Source: Bacillota bacterium
Lineage (GTDB): Bacteria > Bacillota > UBA4882 > UBA8346
DNA: 64,000 bases
Direction of reading: 5' to 3'
NCBI GenBank assembly: GCA_023394955.1
Contig: JAEWZY010000012.1
Coordinates: 51,863 to 115,862 of the forward strand
This document shows positions 42,641 to 51,087 of the stretch, piece after piece. The translations under genes were made by a program, and so were the position numbers. How positions within the stretch are numbered: position 1 is the stretch's first letter; every line of letters begins with the position of its first letter. Under the pieces are notes generated by a model. That model was not told where the DNA came from. It was given only the letters and a program-made list of their open reading frames with translations, and made no database searches.

Positions 42641-43184
42641 TAGCTCCACTAACAATTCTCCTTTTCCCCTGAAACTCTTGATACAACAAGCTAGGCTGTA
42701 CCCCGGTATTGTTCTGGTATTTACCGCTCGAATATTTCTCGTATTCCCCCTCGATGGTATGGTAGTAAATCTGGCAAATCTCCACGCCGGGATAGACCCG
42801 AATCGGTTGGATGCAAAAGATCTCCAAGGTCCAGTAACCGCTAAAGCCCACATCCCCAAAACCGGCGGTGACATGAATGAACAACCCCAACCGGCCGATG
42901 GAGGAACGCCCCTCCAGCATCGGGACATAACCTTCGGTCTTGGTATATTCCATGGTCCGGCCCAAATATAACCGTCCCGGTTCCAAGACCAACCCCTCTC
43001 CGGGAATAACCAGTTTCCCGATCCGGTTCTCCTGTTTCATATCCAGAACTGGTTCCTCATAAACCAGGAGTTCGTGGTGGAGCCTAAGATTGTAGCTGTT
43101 AGGGTTGATCCGTTTTTCGTCAAAAGGTTCAATTACAATTTCACGACCGATCTTGCTCTTAATCTCCTTGCCGGATAAAATCAT
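42618..43184 (-). CDS. dcd: dCTP deaminase
   Basis: 188 aa trimeric dUTPase-fold enzyme. The key stretch EGRSSIGRLGLFIHVTAGFGDVGFSGYWTLEI holds the Ser-Arg phosphate-binding residues and the catalytic Glu region; NPNSYNLRLH and EGLVLEPGRLYLGRTMEYT match as well. It deaminates dCTP to dUTP for thymidylate synthesis. The C-terminus after YQEFQGK (RRIVSGANESSPGF) does not match the family and may have been created when neighbouring DNA was rearranged. Confidence 0.9.
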   Translation of the reverse strand: MILSGKEIKSKIGREIVIEPFDEKRINPNSYNLRLHHELLVYEEPVLDMKQENRIGKLVIPGEGLVLEPGRLYLGRTMEYTKTEGYVPMLEGRSSIGRLGLFIHVTAGFGDVGFSGYWTLEIFCIQPIRVYPGVEICQIYYHTIEGEYEKYSSGKYQNNTGVQPSLLYQEFQGKRRIVSGANESSPGF

Positions 43185-43215
43185 TGCTTACACCCCTAGC
43201 GCGATTGTTCATTCT

Positions 43216-43788
43216 TTACTCTAAAAATGAATTAAGTGCTTTTTCATCTAAGTAAGGTGATACAATATATTCTATCCTTTGATTGGGTTGATCATAAAGT
43301 TCCATTATAGGCGCTTCTTTTAATTGCCTTTTTTGGACATATTCGCTTAGTTTAGGATAGACTTTTAACAGGCCGATAATTATCGACATCTTCCCTTGAT
43401 ACGGAAACTCCGCTACGATACTTTTTGAAGCAGGATACTCTTCTACCCCGTATTTCTCTCTTGCTTTTTCTAAATCACTAAATGCCTTGCCTTCAACTAT
43501 ACATCCCACAACGCTTCTTAACTGATCTTTGCTAACTCTCTGAGGATTATCATAAAAAATACCAAATCCCTTTGTGGTTTCAATAGAGAAGTTATCTTTC
43601 AAATCGTAGTAAAGCTCATCCATTTTTGGTCCGACCTTTGAATAATCACCGTAATGTTTTACATAAGCGAGCCAATATGGACCGAATTCTCTTTCGGAAA
43701 TTATCACTTTAGCAAATAATCCAAACTTAGCAAGGAAAAACAACAATCCGATAATCAATAAAACAACAATCAATATAATAATTTTCAT
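43216..43788 (-). CDS. Membrane-anchored GyrI-like/TEX264-like protein
   Basis: 190 aa: an N-terminal membrane helix (2-22), then a GyrI-like small-molecule-binding domain (GPYWLAYVKHYGDYSKVGPKMDELYYDL, RSVVGCIVEG, VAEFPYQGKMSIIIGLLKVYPKLSEYV, PIMELYDQPNQRIEYIVSPY). Eukaryotic TEX264 has this layout; bacterial members are of unknown function. The soluble domain should face outward or inward depending on helix orientation, which the sequence does not settle. GGGAGG before the start. Confidence 0.75.
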   Translation of the reverse strand: MKIIILIVVLLIIGLLFFLAKFGLFAKVIISEREFGPYWLAYVKHYGDYSKVGPKMDELYYDLKDNFSIETTKGFGIFYDNPQRVSKDQLRSVVGCIVEGKAFSDLEKAREKYGVEEYPASKSIVAEFPYQGKMSIIIGLLKVYPKLSEYVQKRQLKEAPIMELYDQPNQRIEYIVSPYLDEKALNSFLE

Positions 43789-43842
43789 AGCGTTAAAATT
43801 CCTCCCTGTTTTTTGACTTGTAAAAACACGATTGGCTTGAAA

Positions 43843-44355
43843 TCAGGAGATGTATCGTTCCAGCTTTTCTTTGGCTGACTGGACCGATTCCTCAATTGGC
43901 TTGCCGGAACAATCGAGGATCAGATCCGCTTGCTGTTCGTATTTGGGAATCCGTTCCCGGTACAGATCAGATAATGACTGTCCCTTGGCAATCGCTATTC
44001 CCCGGCTGGCCATATTGTTAATCCGTTGTTCGATCTCTTCGTAAGCGAGCTTTAAATAAACCATAATCCCGGTACGTTTTAAATACGCCATGGCCTGGTC
44101 GCTGTAGATGGCGCTGCCGCCGGTAGCGATCACCGAGTTGGTGGTTTGGAGACTCATCAATACTTCCGCTTCGATTTCTAAAAAATGATTGATCCCGCGC
44201 TCATTGATGATCTCCTGTAATAACCGTTCTTCCCTGGCTTGGATCAAAAGGTCGGTATCGATAAAGGCTTTTCCCAGCGCTTTAGCCAGCAATACTCCGA
44301 TTGTGCTTTTACCGGCGCCCGGCATACCGATAAGAATGATATTCTTCGATTGCAT
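43843..44355 (-). CDS. aroK: Shikimate kinase
   Basis: 170 aa P-loop kinase of the shikimate pathway. Walker A GMPGAGKST, the shikimate-binding DTDLLIQ region, VIATGGSAIYS, and YLKLAYEEIEQRI/RIPKYEQQADLILD near the end. ATG 44355 has GAGGAG seven bases upstream. Other aro genes are not in the window, so it stands apart from an aro operon. Confidence 0.88.
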   Translation of the reverse strand: MQSKNIILIGMPGAGKSTIGVLLAKALGKAFIDTDLLIQAREERLLQEIINERGINHFLEIEAEVLMSLQTTNSVIATGGSAIYSDQAMAYLKRTGIMVYLKLAYEEIEQRINNMASRGIAIAKGQSLSDLYRERIPKYEQQADLILDCSGKPIEESVQSAKEKLERYIS

Positions 44356-44470
44356 CAACGAACTCCTCAAAATTTAGCTTTACATTTTCCTCCAAAGGAA
44401 TCGGGGGGCCAAAGTCGAAGATAACTAGCAATAACCTTTCTTAATAATCTTTGGAAACGAGGGATCTGTA

Positions 44471-44686
44471 GTGCGCTGTGAAAATCTCGAAGGTTGTCCG
44501 TTTTACAACGACCGAATGTCGGTGGAAAAAGGCCTCGGCCTTATGTATAAAAAAAGGTTTTGCGAAGGCGACAAAACACTTTGCGCCCGTTATAAAGTGA
44601 GCTCCACAATTGGTAAACAATTTGTTCCCGCGGATCTATATCCAAATATGTTTGAAAGAGCGGAAAAAATAATTAAAGAACATTGA
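44471..44686 (+). CDS. Small conserved Cys-containing protein
   Basis: 71 aa beginning at GTG with GAGGG upstream. Cys residues lie in MRCENLEGCPFYND and KRFCEGDKTLCARYKV, a four-Cys arrangement that could bind a metal or Fe-S cluster. I recall similar short proteins in clostridia but no assigned function. It is transcribed opposite to its neighbours aroK and topB. Confidence 0.7.
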   Translation: MRCENLEGCPFYNDRMSVEKGLGLMYKKRFCEGDKTLCARYKVSSTIGKQFVPADLYPNMFERAEKIIKEH

Positions 44687-44880
44687 GAATAACTCACTCC
44701 AAAGATGGAGGTTAATGGTAAAATCAGTTTTATTTAGTTCAAATATAACAGAATTATTTTCTTTACGCAAGGTTGGCAATACTGGTTAATCATATCACGC
44801 TACTAAATACCGGAATACTGCAGAATGCCGAAGGTGTTACGAATTGGTGACAAAGCCTCTCCTTACTTGTGCCTCGCGCC

Positions 44881-47070
44881 TTATGCCTTGTCTTTCTTAA
44901 GCTTCGCCAAAGCGTCCGCCAGGGCTGTATTCAAAGGCTCATTCCCTTTTTGCTCCCGTATAAACTGTTGCACTTCCCGTTTATTGGCTTTATCTTTTTC
45001 GCCTTCCCTACGCTTGGTGAAAGCGGATAGCTTCTCACGATAACCGCAGGCGCAGAAGAACAGTTTTCCTTCACCCTCGCCCCGGATCTCCATTCGCTTG
45101 TGACATTGGGGGCAGCGGGCGTTAGAGGTTTGAGATATTCCTTGACGGTAGCCGCATTCCCGGTCCTGGCAGACATACATCTCGCCGCGTTTACCTTTGA
45201 CTTGCAACAAAAATTTCCCGCAATTCGGACATTTGGTACGGGTTAGATTATCGTGCTTAAAAGTTTGGCTGCTGCCGATTACTGTTTTAACCAGTTGAGC
45301 GGCATAACCTCGAATAGTGGTAAGGAAACTACCGCTTCCGGCATGACCTTTACTGATCTCAGTAAGTTGCTGCTCCCACTTGGCGGTTAGTTCCGCCGAT
45401 TTCAACTCCGGTGGGACCAAACCGATTAATTGGATTCCTTTGGAGGTCGGATAGATTTCTTTCCCGTTCCGTTCGAGATAGAACGAGTTGAATAGTTTTT
45501 CGATAATCTCCGCCCGAGTGGCCGGTGTCCCCAGCCCGCTGGTGTTATCCAGCACTTCCCTAAGCTCTTCGCTGGCGACGGTTTTCCCGGGATGCTCCAT
45601 TGCCGAGAGGAGCGTGGCCTCGGTATATCTGGCGGGAGGCTTTGTTTTAGCGGCGACCGGTTTTAGGGCCGAGACTTTTAGCGTATCTCCCCGTTTTACT
45701 TCAGGAAGGGATTGGTCCTGTTCCTGGTCGTCCCGGTCATCATCCATATTGCCGAGGCCATCATAGACTCCCCGCCATCCTTTGCTTTTAATGATTTTCC
45801 CCTTGGCGAAGAAGGTTTCGCCGCCGGCTTCCATCTTGATCGTGGTTTGCTCATATTCGAAGAGCGTCGATAATACGGCCAGAAACCGTTTGACTATCAA
45901 ATCGTAAACTTTAAGTTCATCGCTGCTTAATTTAGAAAGATAGACCGGTTCCTCAGTGGGAATAATGGCATGATGATCGGTGACTTTGGAGTTATCGACC
46001 AGCCGCTTACCGGGATTAATTTTTGATCGTAAAATTTGGCGCGCTATTTCCGAATATGGTCCTACCGAAATGCTTTTCAACCGTTCCGCTAAGGTCGGGA
46101 CGATATCTTCGCTCAGGTAACGGGAGTCGGTCCGGGGATAAGTAACTAGCTTGTGATGTTCATAAAGCTGTTGCATAATGGCTGAGGTCGTTTTGGCCGA
46201 AAAACCATACCTCCGGTTAGCGTCCCGCTGTAATTCGGTCAGATCATAGGCCAGCGGCGGCAGTTCTTTTTTGGCTTCTTTTTTAACTTCGCTAATGGTT
46301 CCAGTTGCTCCATTATTGATTTTACCAAGGATCTGATCGACCCGTTGGCGGTCGAAGATCCTGGTTTGCCCGTTGGCTTGATCCTGCCATAGTAATGTAA
46401 ACCCGTTAACCGTCAGATTAACGGTCCAGTAATCTTTAGGCACAAAATGTTTAATCTCTTCCTCTCTCGCTACTACCAGCGCCAACGTCGGTGTCTGGAC
46501 CCGTCCGGCGGAAAGTTGGGCGTTATATTTACAAGTTAGCGCCCGGGTGACATTCAATCCCACCAACCAATCGGCTTCGGCGCGGCATTCGGCTGCCGCA
46601 GATAGGCGTTCATATTCCTTTCCCGGTTTTAAATTAGCGAAACCTTCTTTAATAGCCCGGTCGGTCTGGGATGAGATCCAAAGCCGTTTAATTGGTTTAT
46701 GCCAACCAGCTTGCTTGATAATCCAGCGCGCCACCAACTCGCCCTCCCGCCCGGCGTCGGTAGCGATGATCAACTCTTCAAGCTCCGGCAGTTTCATCAG
46801 GTTTTTAATGACTCCGAACTGTTTTGCGGTTTCCCGGATTACTACCAATTCCATTTTTGAAGGTAACATCGGTAGGTCTACCAGGTTCCAAGTTTTATAT
46901 TTCGGGTCATATTTTTCAGGATCGGCCAAAGTCACCAAGTGTCCCAAAGCCCAGGTAACGACATATTTTGTCCCAATGAAACAGCCGTTTCCCTTTTGGT
47001 TGCATTGCAATACCTTTGCGATCTCCCTACCGACCGACGGTTTTTCGGCCAAAACCAGACTTTTTCCCAT
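44881..47070 (-). CDS. topB: DNA topoisomerase III
   Basis: 729 aa type IA topoisomerase. TOPRIM domain (KSLVLAEKPSVGREIA, ATDAGREGELVARWI), active-site Tyr in LVTYPRTDSRYLSED, the LSAGRVQTPTLALVV segment, and two C-terminal zinc ribbons (CPNCGKFLLQ...CQDRECGYRQG and CPQCHKRMEIR...CACGYREK) followed by a charged tail. It decatenates and relaxes DNA. ATG 47070 matches the family start; an in-frame TTG 5 codons earlier lies in the leader. Confidence 0.94.
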   Translation of the reverse strand: MGKSLVLAEKPSVGREIAKVLQCNQKGNGCFIGTKYVVTWALGHLVTLADPEKYDPKYKTWNLVDLPMLPSKMELVVIRETAKQFGVIKNLMKLPELEELIIATDAGREGELVARWIIKQAGWHKPIKRLWISSQTDRAIKEGFANLKPGKEYERLSAAAECRAEADWLVGLNVTRALTCKYNAQLSAGRVQTPTLALVVAREEEIKHFVPKDYWTVNLTVNGFTLLWQDQANGQTRIFDRQRVDQILGKINNGATGTISEVKKEAKKELPPLAYDLTELQRDANRRYGFSAKTTSAIMQQLYEHHKLVTYPRTDSRYLSEDIVPTLAERLKSISVGPYSEIARQILRSKINPGKRLVDNSKVTDHHAIIPTEEPVYLSKLSSDELKVYDLIVKRFLAVLSTLFEYEQTTIKMEAGGETFFAKGKIIKSKGWRGVYDGLGNMDDDRDDQEQDQSLPEVKRGDTLKVSALKPVAAKTKPPARYTEATLLSAMEHPGKTVASEELREVLDNTSGLGTPATRAEIIEKLFNSFYLERNGKEIYPTSKGIQLIGLVPPELKSAELTAKWEQQLTEISKGHAGSGSFLTTIRGYAAQLVKTVIGSSQTFKHDNLTRTKCPNCGKFLLQVKGKRGEMYVCQDRECGYRQGISQTSNARCPQCHKRMEIRGEGEGKLFFCACGYREKLSAFTKRREGEKDKANKREVQQFIREQKGNEPLNTALADALAKLKKDKA

Positions 47071-47106
47071 TCTAAGAATCTCCAATCATGAATGATTAAT
47101 GAATTT

Positions 47107-47196
47107 TAACCGCGAATAAACACGAATTAACACCAATTACACCTTATAAACCTGGTTTTAACTTATTAGCGTCCATCAGTGTTCATTAGCGGTTCC
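47107..47196. repeat. Short-period repeat spacer between engB and topB
   Basis: Two little arrays with a 10-11-base period. On the minus strand one reads GGTGTAATT / GGTGTTAATTC / GTGTTTATTC / GCGGTTAA and the other CCGCTAATGAA / CACTGATGGA / CGCTAAT. This type of spacer (GTGTTAATTCGTGTTTATTC) is familiar from many unrelated bacterial genomes. No gene is present. Confidence 0.5.
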
Positions 47197-47211
47197 ATTA
47201 AATTGCCGCAT

Positions 47212-47799
47212 TTAATTCCTAATAATCTCCCTAATCCGGTTCCAAATCTCCTCCCGCCCCTGCTTAGTCTCGGCTGAAAAGGGGATTAACCGTTCCACCT
47301 CTTTCAAGTTTAAGGTAGCCCGGATATCTTGCAACCGCTTTGATACTTGGCTGCGGGGTATTTTATCGGACTTGGCGGCTACCAATATATATGGTTTATT
47401 TTGGTCGATAATCCATTGATACATCGTTTGATCATCAGCTGACGGGCTGTGTCTGATATCAACCAACATTATAATCAAATTTAAATTATTTCTGGTATTC
47501 AAATAGGTTTCGATCATTCGGCCCCAAAACTCTTTTTCAGCCTTGGAAACCTTAGCGTATCCGTATCCCGGCAAATCGACAACGTAAAGCCGATGGTCAA
47601 TATCATAAAAGTTTAGGCCCCTGGTCTTACCCGGAGTCGACGATTGCTTGGCCAGGTTTTTCCGGTTGACCAATGCGTTAATCAAAGACGACTTCCCCAC
47701 ATTAGACCTGCCCACTAAGGCGATCTCCGGCAAACTGTGATTGGGATACTGTTCCGGCTTGAACGCCGTCAACATATAGCTAGCGTTTTTAATCTCCAT
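47212..47799 (-). CDS. engB: Ribosome biogenesis GTPase EngB/YsxC
   Basis: 195 aa single-domain GTPase. G1 GRSNVGKSSLIN, G2 TPGKTRGLNFY, G3 VDLPGYGYAKV, G4 AAKSDK and G5 FSAETKQG. It helps assemble the 50S subunit. ATG 47799 has AAGGAG six bases upstream. In bacilli it follows lonA; here it stands between topB and the C_GCAxxG_C_C gene. Confidence 0.94.
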   Translation of the reverse strand: MEIKNASYMLTAFKPEQYPNHSLPEIALVGRSNVGKSSLINALVNRKNLAKQSSTPGKTRGLNFYDIDHRLYVVDLPGYGYAKVSKAEKEFWGRMIETYLNTRNNLNLIIMLVDIRHSPSADDQTMYQWIIDQNKPYILVAAKSDKIPRSQVSKRLQDIRATLNLKEVERLIPFSAETKQGREEIWNRIREIIRN

Positions 47800-47895
47800 C
47801 AAGGACTCCTTTTGGCGATGAACAAAATGAAAGACAGACGTAACGGAGGCATACCCCCTAGCTCATACCTCCTGCCTATTCTTTCCAAATATACA

Positions 47896-48321
47896 CTATT
47901 GATTAATTCCCACCGACTTTAAATCTTCCCTGGCCACGATCGCGTCTAAAATCTCGGCCGCTTTTAGTATTACCAATCTGCATTTGACTTCTTCATTACG
48001 GTATTTGGCTTTTAAAGGGGCGCAGTCCGTCTCGGCCATTTCCTGGCGGTACTTTTCAATAAGTTCTTTGGTGAGTTCCTTGATCTTATCGCTCTCATGG
48101 GCCCGCTCTTTCACATATAACCGGCCGAGAACCATGATTGCCCCGGTTATAGCGCCACAATCACCCTCAACCGCCATTCCGCCGCCAAAGCCGGCCGCCA
48201 GTTTTATCGCCTCCTGATCCAAACCCAAATGATATGCCTGGTTGGCCCCGGCCAAAATCGTTTCCGCGCAATTATAATCTTCGGCAATGCCAAACCCTGC
48301 TTTAACTAAATCAGTTAACAT
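47896..48321 (-). CDS. C_GCAxxG_C_C family protein
   Basis: 141 aa with the Cys pattern that names the family: YNCAETIL, GGGMAVEGDCGAITGAIMVLG, ETDCAPLKAKY and EEVKCRLVILKAAEIL. Family members are thought to bind a redox cofactor or Fe-S cluster; no reaction is established for this one. AAAGGAG before the ATG. Confidence 0.88.
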   Translation of the reverse strand: MLTDLVKAGFGIAEDYNCAETILAGANQAYHLGLDQEAIKLAAGFGGGMAVEGDCGAITGAIMVLGRLYVKERAHESDKIKELTKELIEKYRQEMAETDCAPLKAKYRNEEVKCRLVILKAAEILDAIVAREDLKSVGINQ

Positions 48322-48468
48322 TTTAAAAAACTCCTTTCCATCATCTTCATAATTATAACATGTTAAGTTTCGTTTCTAAACTAAGATTTCTCCATGAAAC
48401 CCATCGGTTACCTTTTAGTAGGATTTGCCGGAGTACATGGTGAATTAATCGGTCAGGAGAGTGACGAT

Positions 48469-49836
48469 ATGAAAAAAACATACTTTATTACAATCTTAAT
48501 TATACTGATTATCTATGGAAGTTTTGATATGAAAGTCCTTTCATCAAACGGACCAACTACCGGAAACTATGGAGATGTGCCTTACTATTTGTCGAATGGT
48601 TTTGGTTCTAAGACTGAAGGCGGTCTTAACGGCAAGGTTATTAAAGTAACCAACTTAAACAAGTCCGGTCCCGGCTCCCTCAAAGCAGCGCTTGAAGCTT
48701 CCGGTCCCAGATTGGTTGTGTTTGAAGTCGGGGGTCTAATCAATCTTGAACGGAGTAACTTGACTATTAAAAACCCCCATATAACCATAGCCGGACAGAC
48801 CGCTCCTCCTCCCGGGATTACTATCATCCGGGGCGGAATAACAGTCCAAACCCACGATGTTGTCATGCAACACTTGGCAGTCAGGCCCGGTGACGCCGGC
48901 CAACCGGCCGGGAGCGGCTGGGAGCCGGATGGGATTACTACATCGGGAACAGTTAGCCGACCGGTTTACAATGTGGTTTTCGACCATATTTCCGCCACTT
49001 GGGGAGTGGATGAAAATCTTTCCGTCTCCGGTCCCAGGGATCTGTTGCCTAAAGGCGACCCTCACTTCACCTCTCATGATGTGACTTTATATAAATGTTT
49101 AATCGCCCAAGGTCTCGGTAACAGTTCTCACTCCAAAGGGGAACATTCCAAGGGGACCCTGATCCACGACTCGGTTTATAATGTCTCGATCATCGGTTGT
49201 CTTTACGCTCACAATAAAGACAGAAACCCCCGTTTTAAAGGGGGCAGCAAAGGTGTTTTAGTAAACTGCGTAATCTATAATTACGGCAGTTCCTGTGTTA
49301 ATGGCCAAACTATGGGTAACGACAAAAAGTTGGTCCCGGCCGAAATGGCCTTGGTGGGAAACTTCTGTATCAGGGGGAAGTCCAGCACCCAAGATTACTT
49401 CCTTACCAGTTCAGACGGGGCGAGAGCTTATCTCGCCGATAACCGGTTGCTTTCCTACACCAGTAAAAAAATACAAGAAGCAAACCTCCAAAAAATAACC
49501 AAATTGAGTCAACCACCGTTATGGCCTGCCGGGTTAACGCCAAAACCCGCCCTTCAATCCTTGTATGATGTTTTAATGACCGCAGGGGCCAGAGCCAAAG
49601 AACGCGACCCAATCGATTCATCGATTCTTAAAGATGTGATTAACGGCGCCGGCAGGTTAATTGATAGCCAGGAACAAGCCGGAGGTTATCCTGACTATTC
49701 TCCGGTTTACCGGAGCTTAAAAGTTCCTGAAGGCAAGGAAGCCCGCCGCGCTTGGCTGGATGAGATGGCGGCCGCCATCGACACCGCCTCGGACCTGGAT
49801 TTTTCTCCCCTAAAAAAGTTGGTAAACAATTTATGA
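48469..49836 (+). CDS. Secreted PL1-type pectate lyase-like protein
   Basis: 455 aa. After a signal peptide (KKTYFITILIILIIYGSF) the chain is a right-handed beta-helix: GFGSKTEGGLNGKVIKVTNLNKSGPGSLKAAL, FEVGGLINL, ITIAGQTAPPPGITIIRGGI, PDGITT, VVFDHISATWGVDENLS and KDRNPRFKGG, matching PL1 pectate lyases, where the FDH(I)S segment and the Arg of NPRF are near the active site. It probably cleaves pectic or related uronans outside the cell. ATG 48469 has CAGGAGAG upstream; the longer frame from 48394 adds a non-signal stretch. It stands alone on the plus strand. Confidence 0.85.
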   Translation: MKKTYFITILIILIIYGSFDMKVLSSNGPTTGNYGDVPYYLSNGFGSKTEGGLNGKVIKVTNLNKSGPGSLKAALEASGPRLVVFEVGGLINLERSNLTIKNPHITIAGQTAPPPGITIIRGGITVQTHDVVMQHLAVRPGDAGQPAGSGWEPDGITTSGTVSRPVYNVVFDHISATWGVDENLSVSGPRDLLPKGDPHFTSHDVTLYKCLIAQGLGNSSHSKGEHSKGTLIHDSVYNVSIIGCLYAHNKDRNPRFKGGSKGVLVNCVIYNYGSSCVNGQTMGNDKKLVPAEMALVGNFCIRGKSSTQDYFLTSSDGARAYLADNRLLSYTSKKIQEANLQKITKLSQPPLWPAGLTPKPALQSLYDVLMTAGARAKERDPIDSSILKDVINGAGRLIDSQEQAGGYPDYSPVYRSLKVPEGKEARRAWLDEMAAAIDTASDLDFSPLKKLVNNL

Positions 49837-50025
49837 CCGTTTTACCAGGCTCCAGGCCGCGTTTTTTTCGTCTGGCTTCTCTTCCTAGTCGGTCAAAGGG
49901 GAACATTCTTTTATTGCCGCATTCTGTTTCCCAAAAGTTGCTTTCTGCCTAATGGCAGTTTTTAAAGATACCAAATATATTATTACGATAAAACCGAGTA
50001 AGTATTTATAAGGAGTTGAATCAAA

Positions 50026-50292
50026 ATGGGAGGATGCGGGACCCGTACCTACAGGAATATCAGCCGGGATAAAATAGATATGGCCCTGACGGCCTTAAAA
50101 AAACACGGCGCATCTATACTTGGAAACAATCCCTGGAAGGTTGATACCCGTTACTATGGGGTCAAAATAGCGGCCAAGTGGGATCAAAGCGCTAAAACAA
50201 TGGATCTAACAGTCACCGATTCGGACGGAACGATCCCCTGCTCCTTGATTTGGAGCTTTCTAGATAATATTATCATGAAATATGGAAAATGA
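50026..50292 (+). CDS. Small conserved hypothetical protein
   Basis: 88 aa, starting MGGCGTRTYRNISRDKIDMALTALKKHG, with an alpha-beta pattern (KVDTRYYGVKIAAKWDQSAKTMDLTVTDSDGTIPCSLIWSFLDNII) and no membrane segment. I do not recognise a named family. AAGGAG precedes the ATG at the right distance, so it is likely translated. It is alone between the PL1 gene and flgM. Confidence 0.6.
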   Translation: MGGCGTRTYRNISRDKIDMALTALKKHGASILGNNPWKVDTRYYGVKIAAKWDQSAKTMDLTVTDSDGTIPCSLIWSFLDNIIMKYGK

Positions 50293-50395
50293 AAAACAAC
50301 TGACAATCCATAAATAAAATCAATGTTGCTTATTTTCGAAAGAGTTTTTGCTACTGGCTATTAGCTATATGAAACAAAATACAATAATTTTAAGG

Positions 50396-50422
50396 TATAC
50401 TATTTTATTTTGTTGTCGATAA
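50396..50422 (+). promoter_or_regulatory. Possible SigD (flagellar) promoter upstream of flgM
   Basis: TATA, 15-base spacer, GTCGATAA, one mismatch in each box from the SigD pattern TAAA-N15-GCCGATAA. It lies ~280 bp before flgM in an otherwise empty 400-bp gap; no other feature is seen there. The long leader weakens the assignment. Confidence 0.3.
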
Positions 50423-50701
50423 TGATACTAGTACCGAAGTGAAGCAAAAACGGCTCAACTTGAAAATAGGGCTTGAGCATCATTTACTTATACCAAAGAC
50501 TTGAATATAATTAGTAATGCGTCTCTGTTTCACCCGAATTCCAATTTTCTCTTGTCATAACTTTTAACCCGTTCTTCTTTGAACGCTAAAGTTAGATTCA
50601 TACGGATAGTCAATTCTAGGGCCCAAGATTGCCTGTTCTGTCAAAAATTACTTCGATGATGGAATAACCCCATTTGATCAAGTAATGAGAAGGTGTTTGT
50701 G

Positions 50702-51013
50702 ATGATTGTCTCTGAAGAACAAGTCCGTAATGTTCTGAAAATCCATTACCAACTGCAAGCTGAAAATAAAAATGCTTCGCAGCAACCTAAAACCAGAACC
50801 GAACTTCCGAATCTTTCCTCAAGCACCCAGGAGATAAAATTCGTTAAAGTATCTCTTTCGGATTCCTCCGATATCCGTAAAGAACGGGTGGCCGCTTTAA
50901 AAGATAATATCGCCCAAGGGAAATATCAGCCAACCGCGATTCATATCGCTTCCAAAATGGTCAACCGCAGTTTGGTTGATAACACCCTGGTTCAGGTCGA
51001 TTTTTATAGGTGA
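50702..51013 (+). CDS. flgM: FlgM-like anti-sigma factor
   Basis: 103 aa. The C-terminal half matches FlgM: KFVKVSLSDSSDIRKERVAALKDNIAQGKYQPTAIHIASKMVNRSLVD, the helices that bind SigD/FliA and hold it inactive until the hook is complete. The N-terminal half is Lys/Gln/Ser-rich and probably disordered, as usual. ATG 50702 is six bases after AAGGTG; the longer reading starts inside that site. No other flagellar genes are adjacent, while FlgM is normally in a flgM-flgN-flgKL cluster. Confidence 0.8.
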   Translation: MIVSEEQVRNVLKIHYQLQAENKNASQQPKTRTELPNLSSSTQEIKFVKVSLSDSSDIRKERVAALKDNIAQGKYQPTAIHIASKMVNRSLVDNTLVQVDFYR

Positions 51014-51087
51014 CTCATCCCAATCTTTTTCTCAATGATTGGAGCTATGAATACAATCTTTGACAAAGCGTCGTTCCTCTTTCGGCA

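Noticed and set aside
48585..49906. Minus-strand ORFs opposite the pectate lyase gene
   Set aside because: Antisense shadows; no start signals and no recognisable domains.
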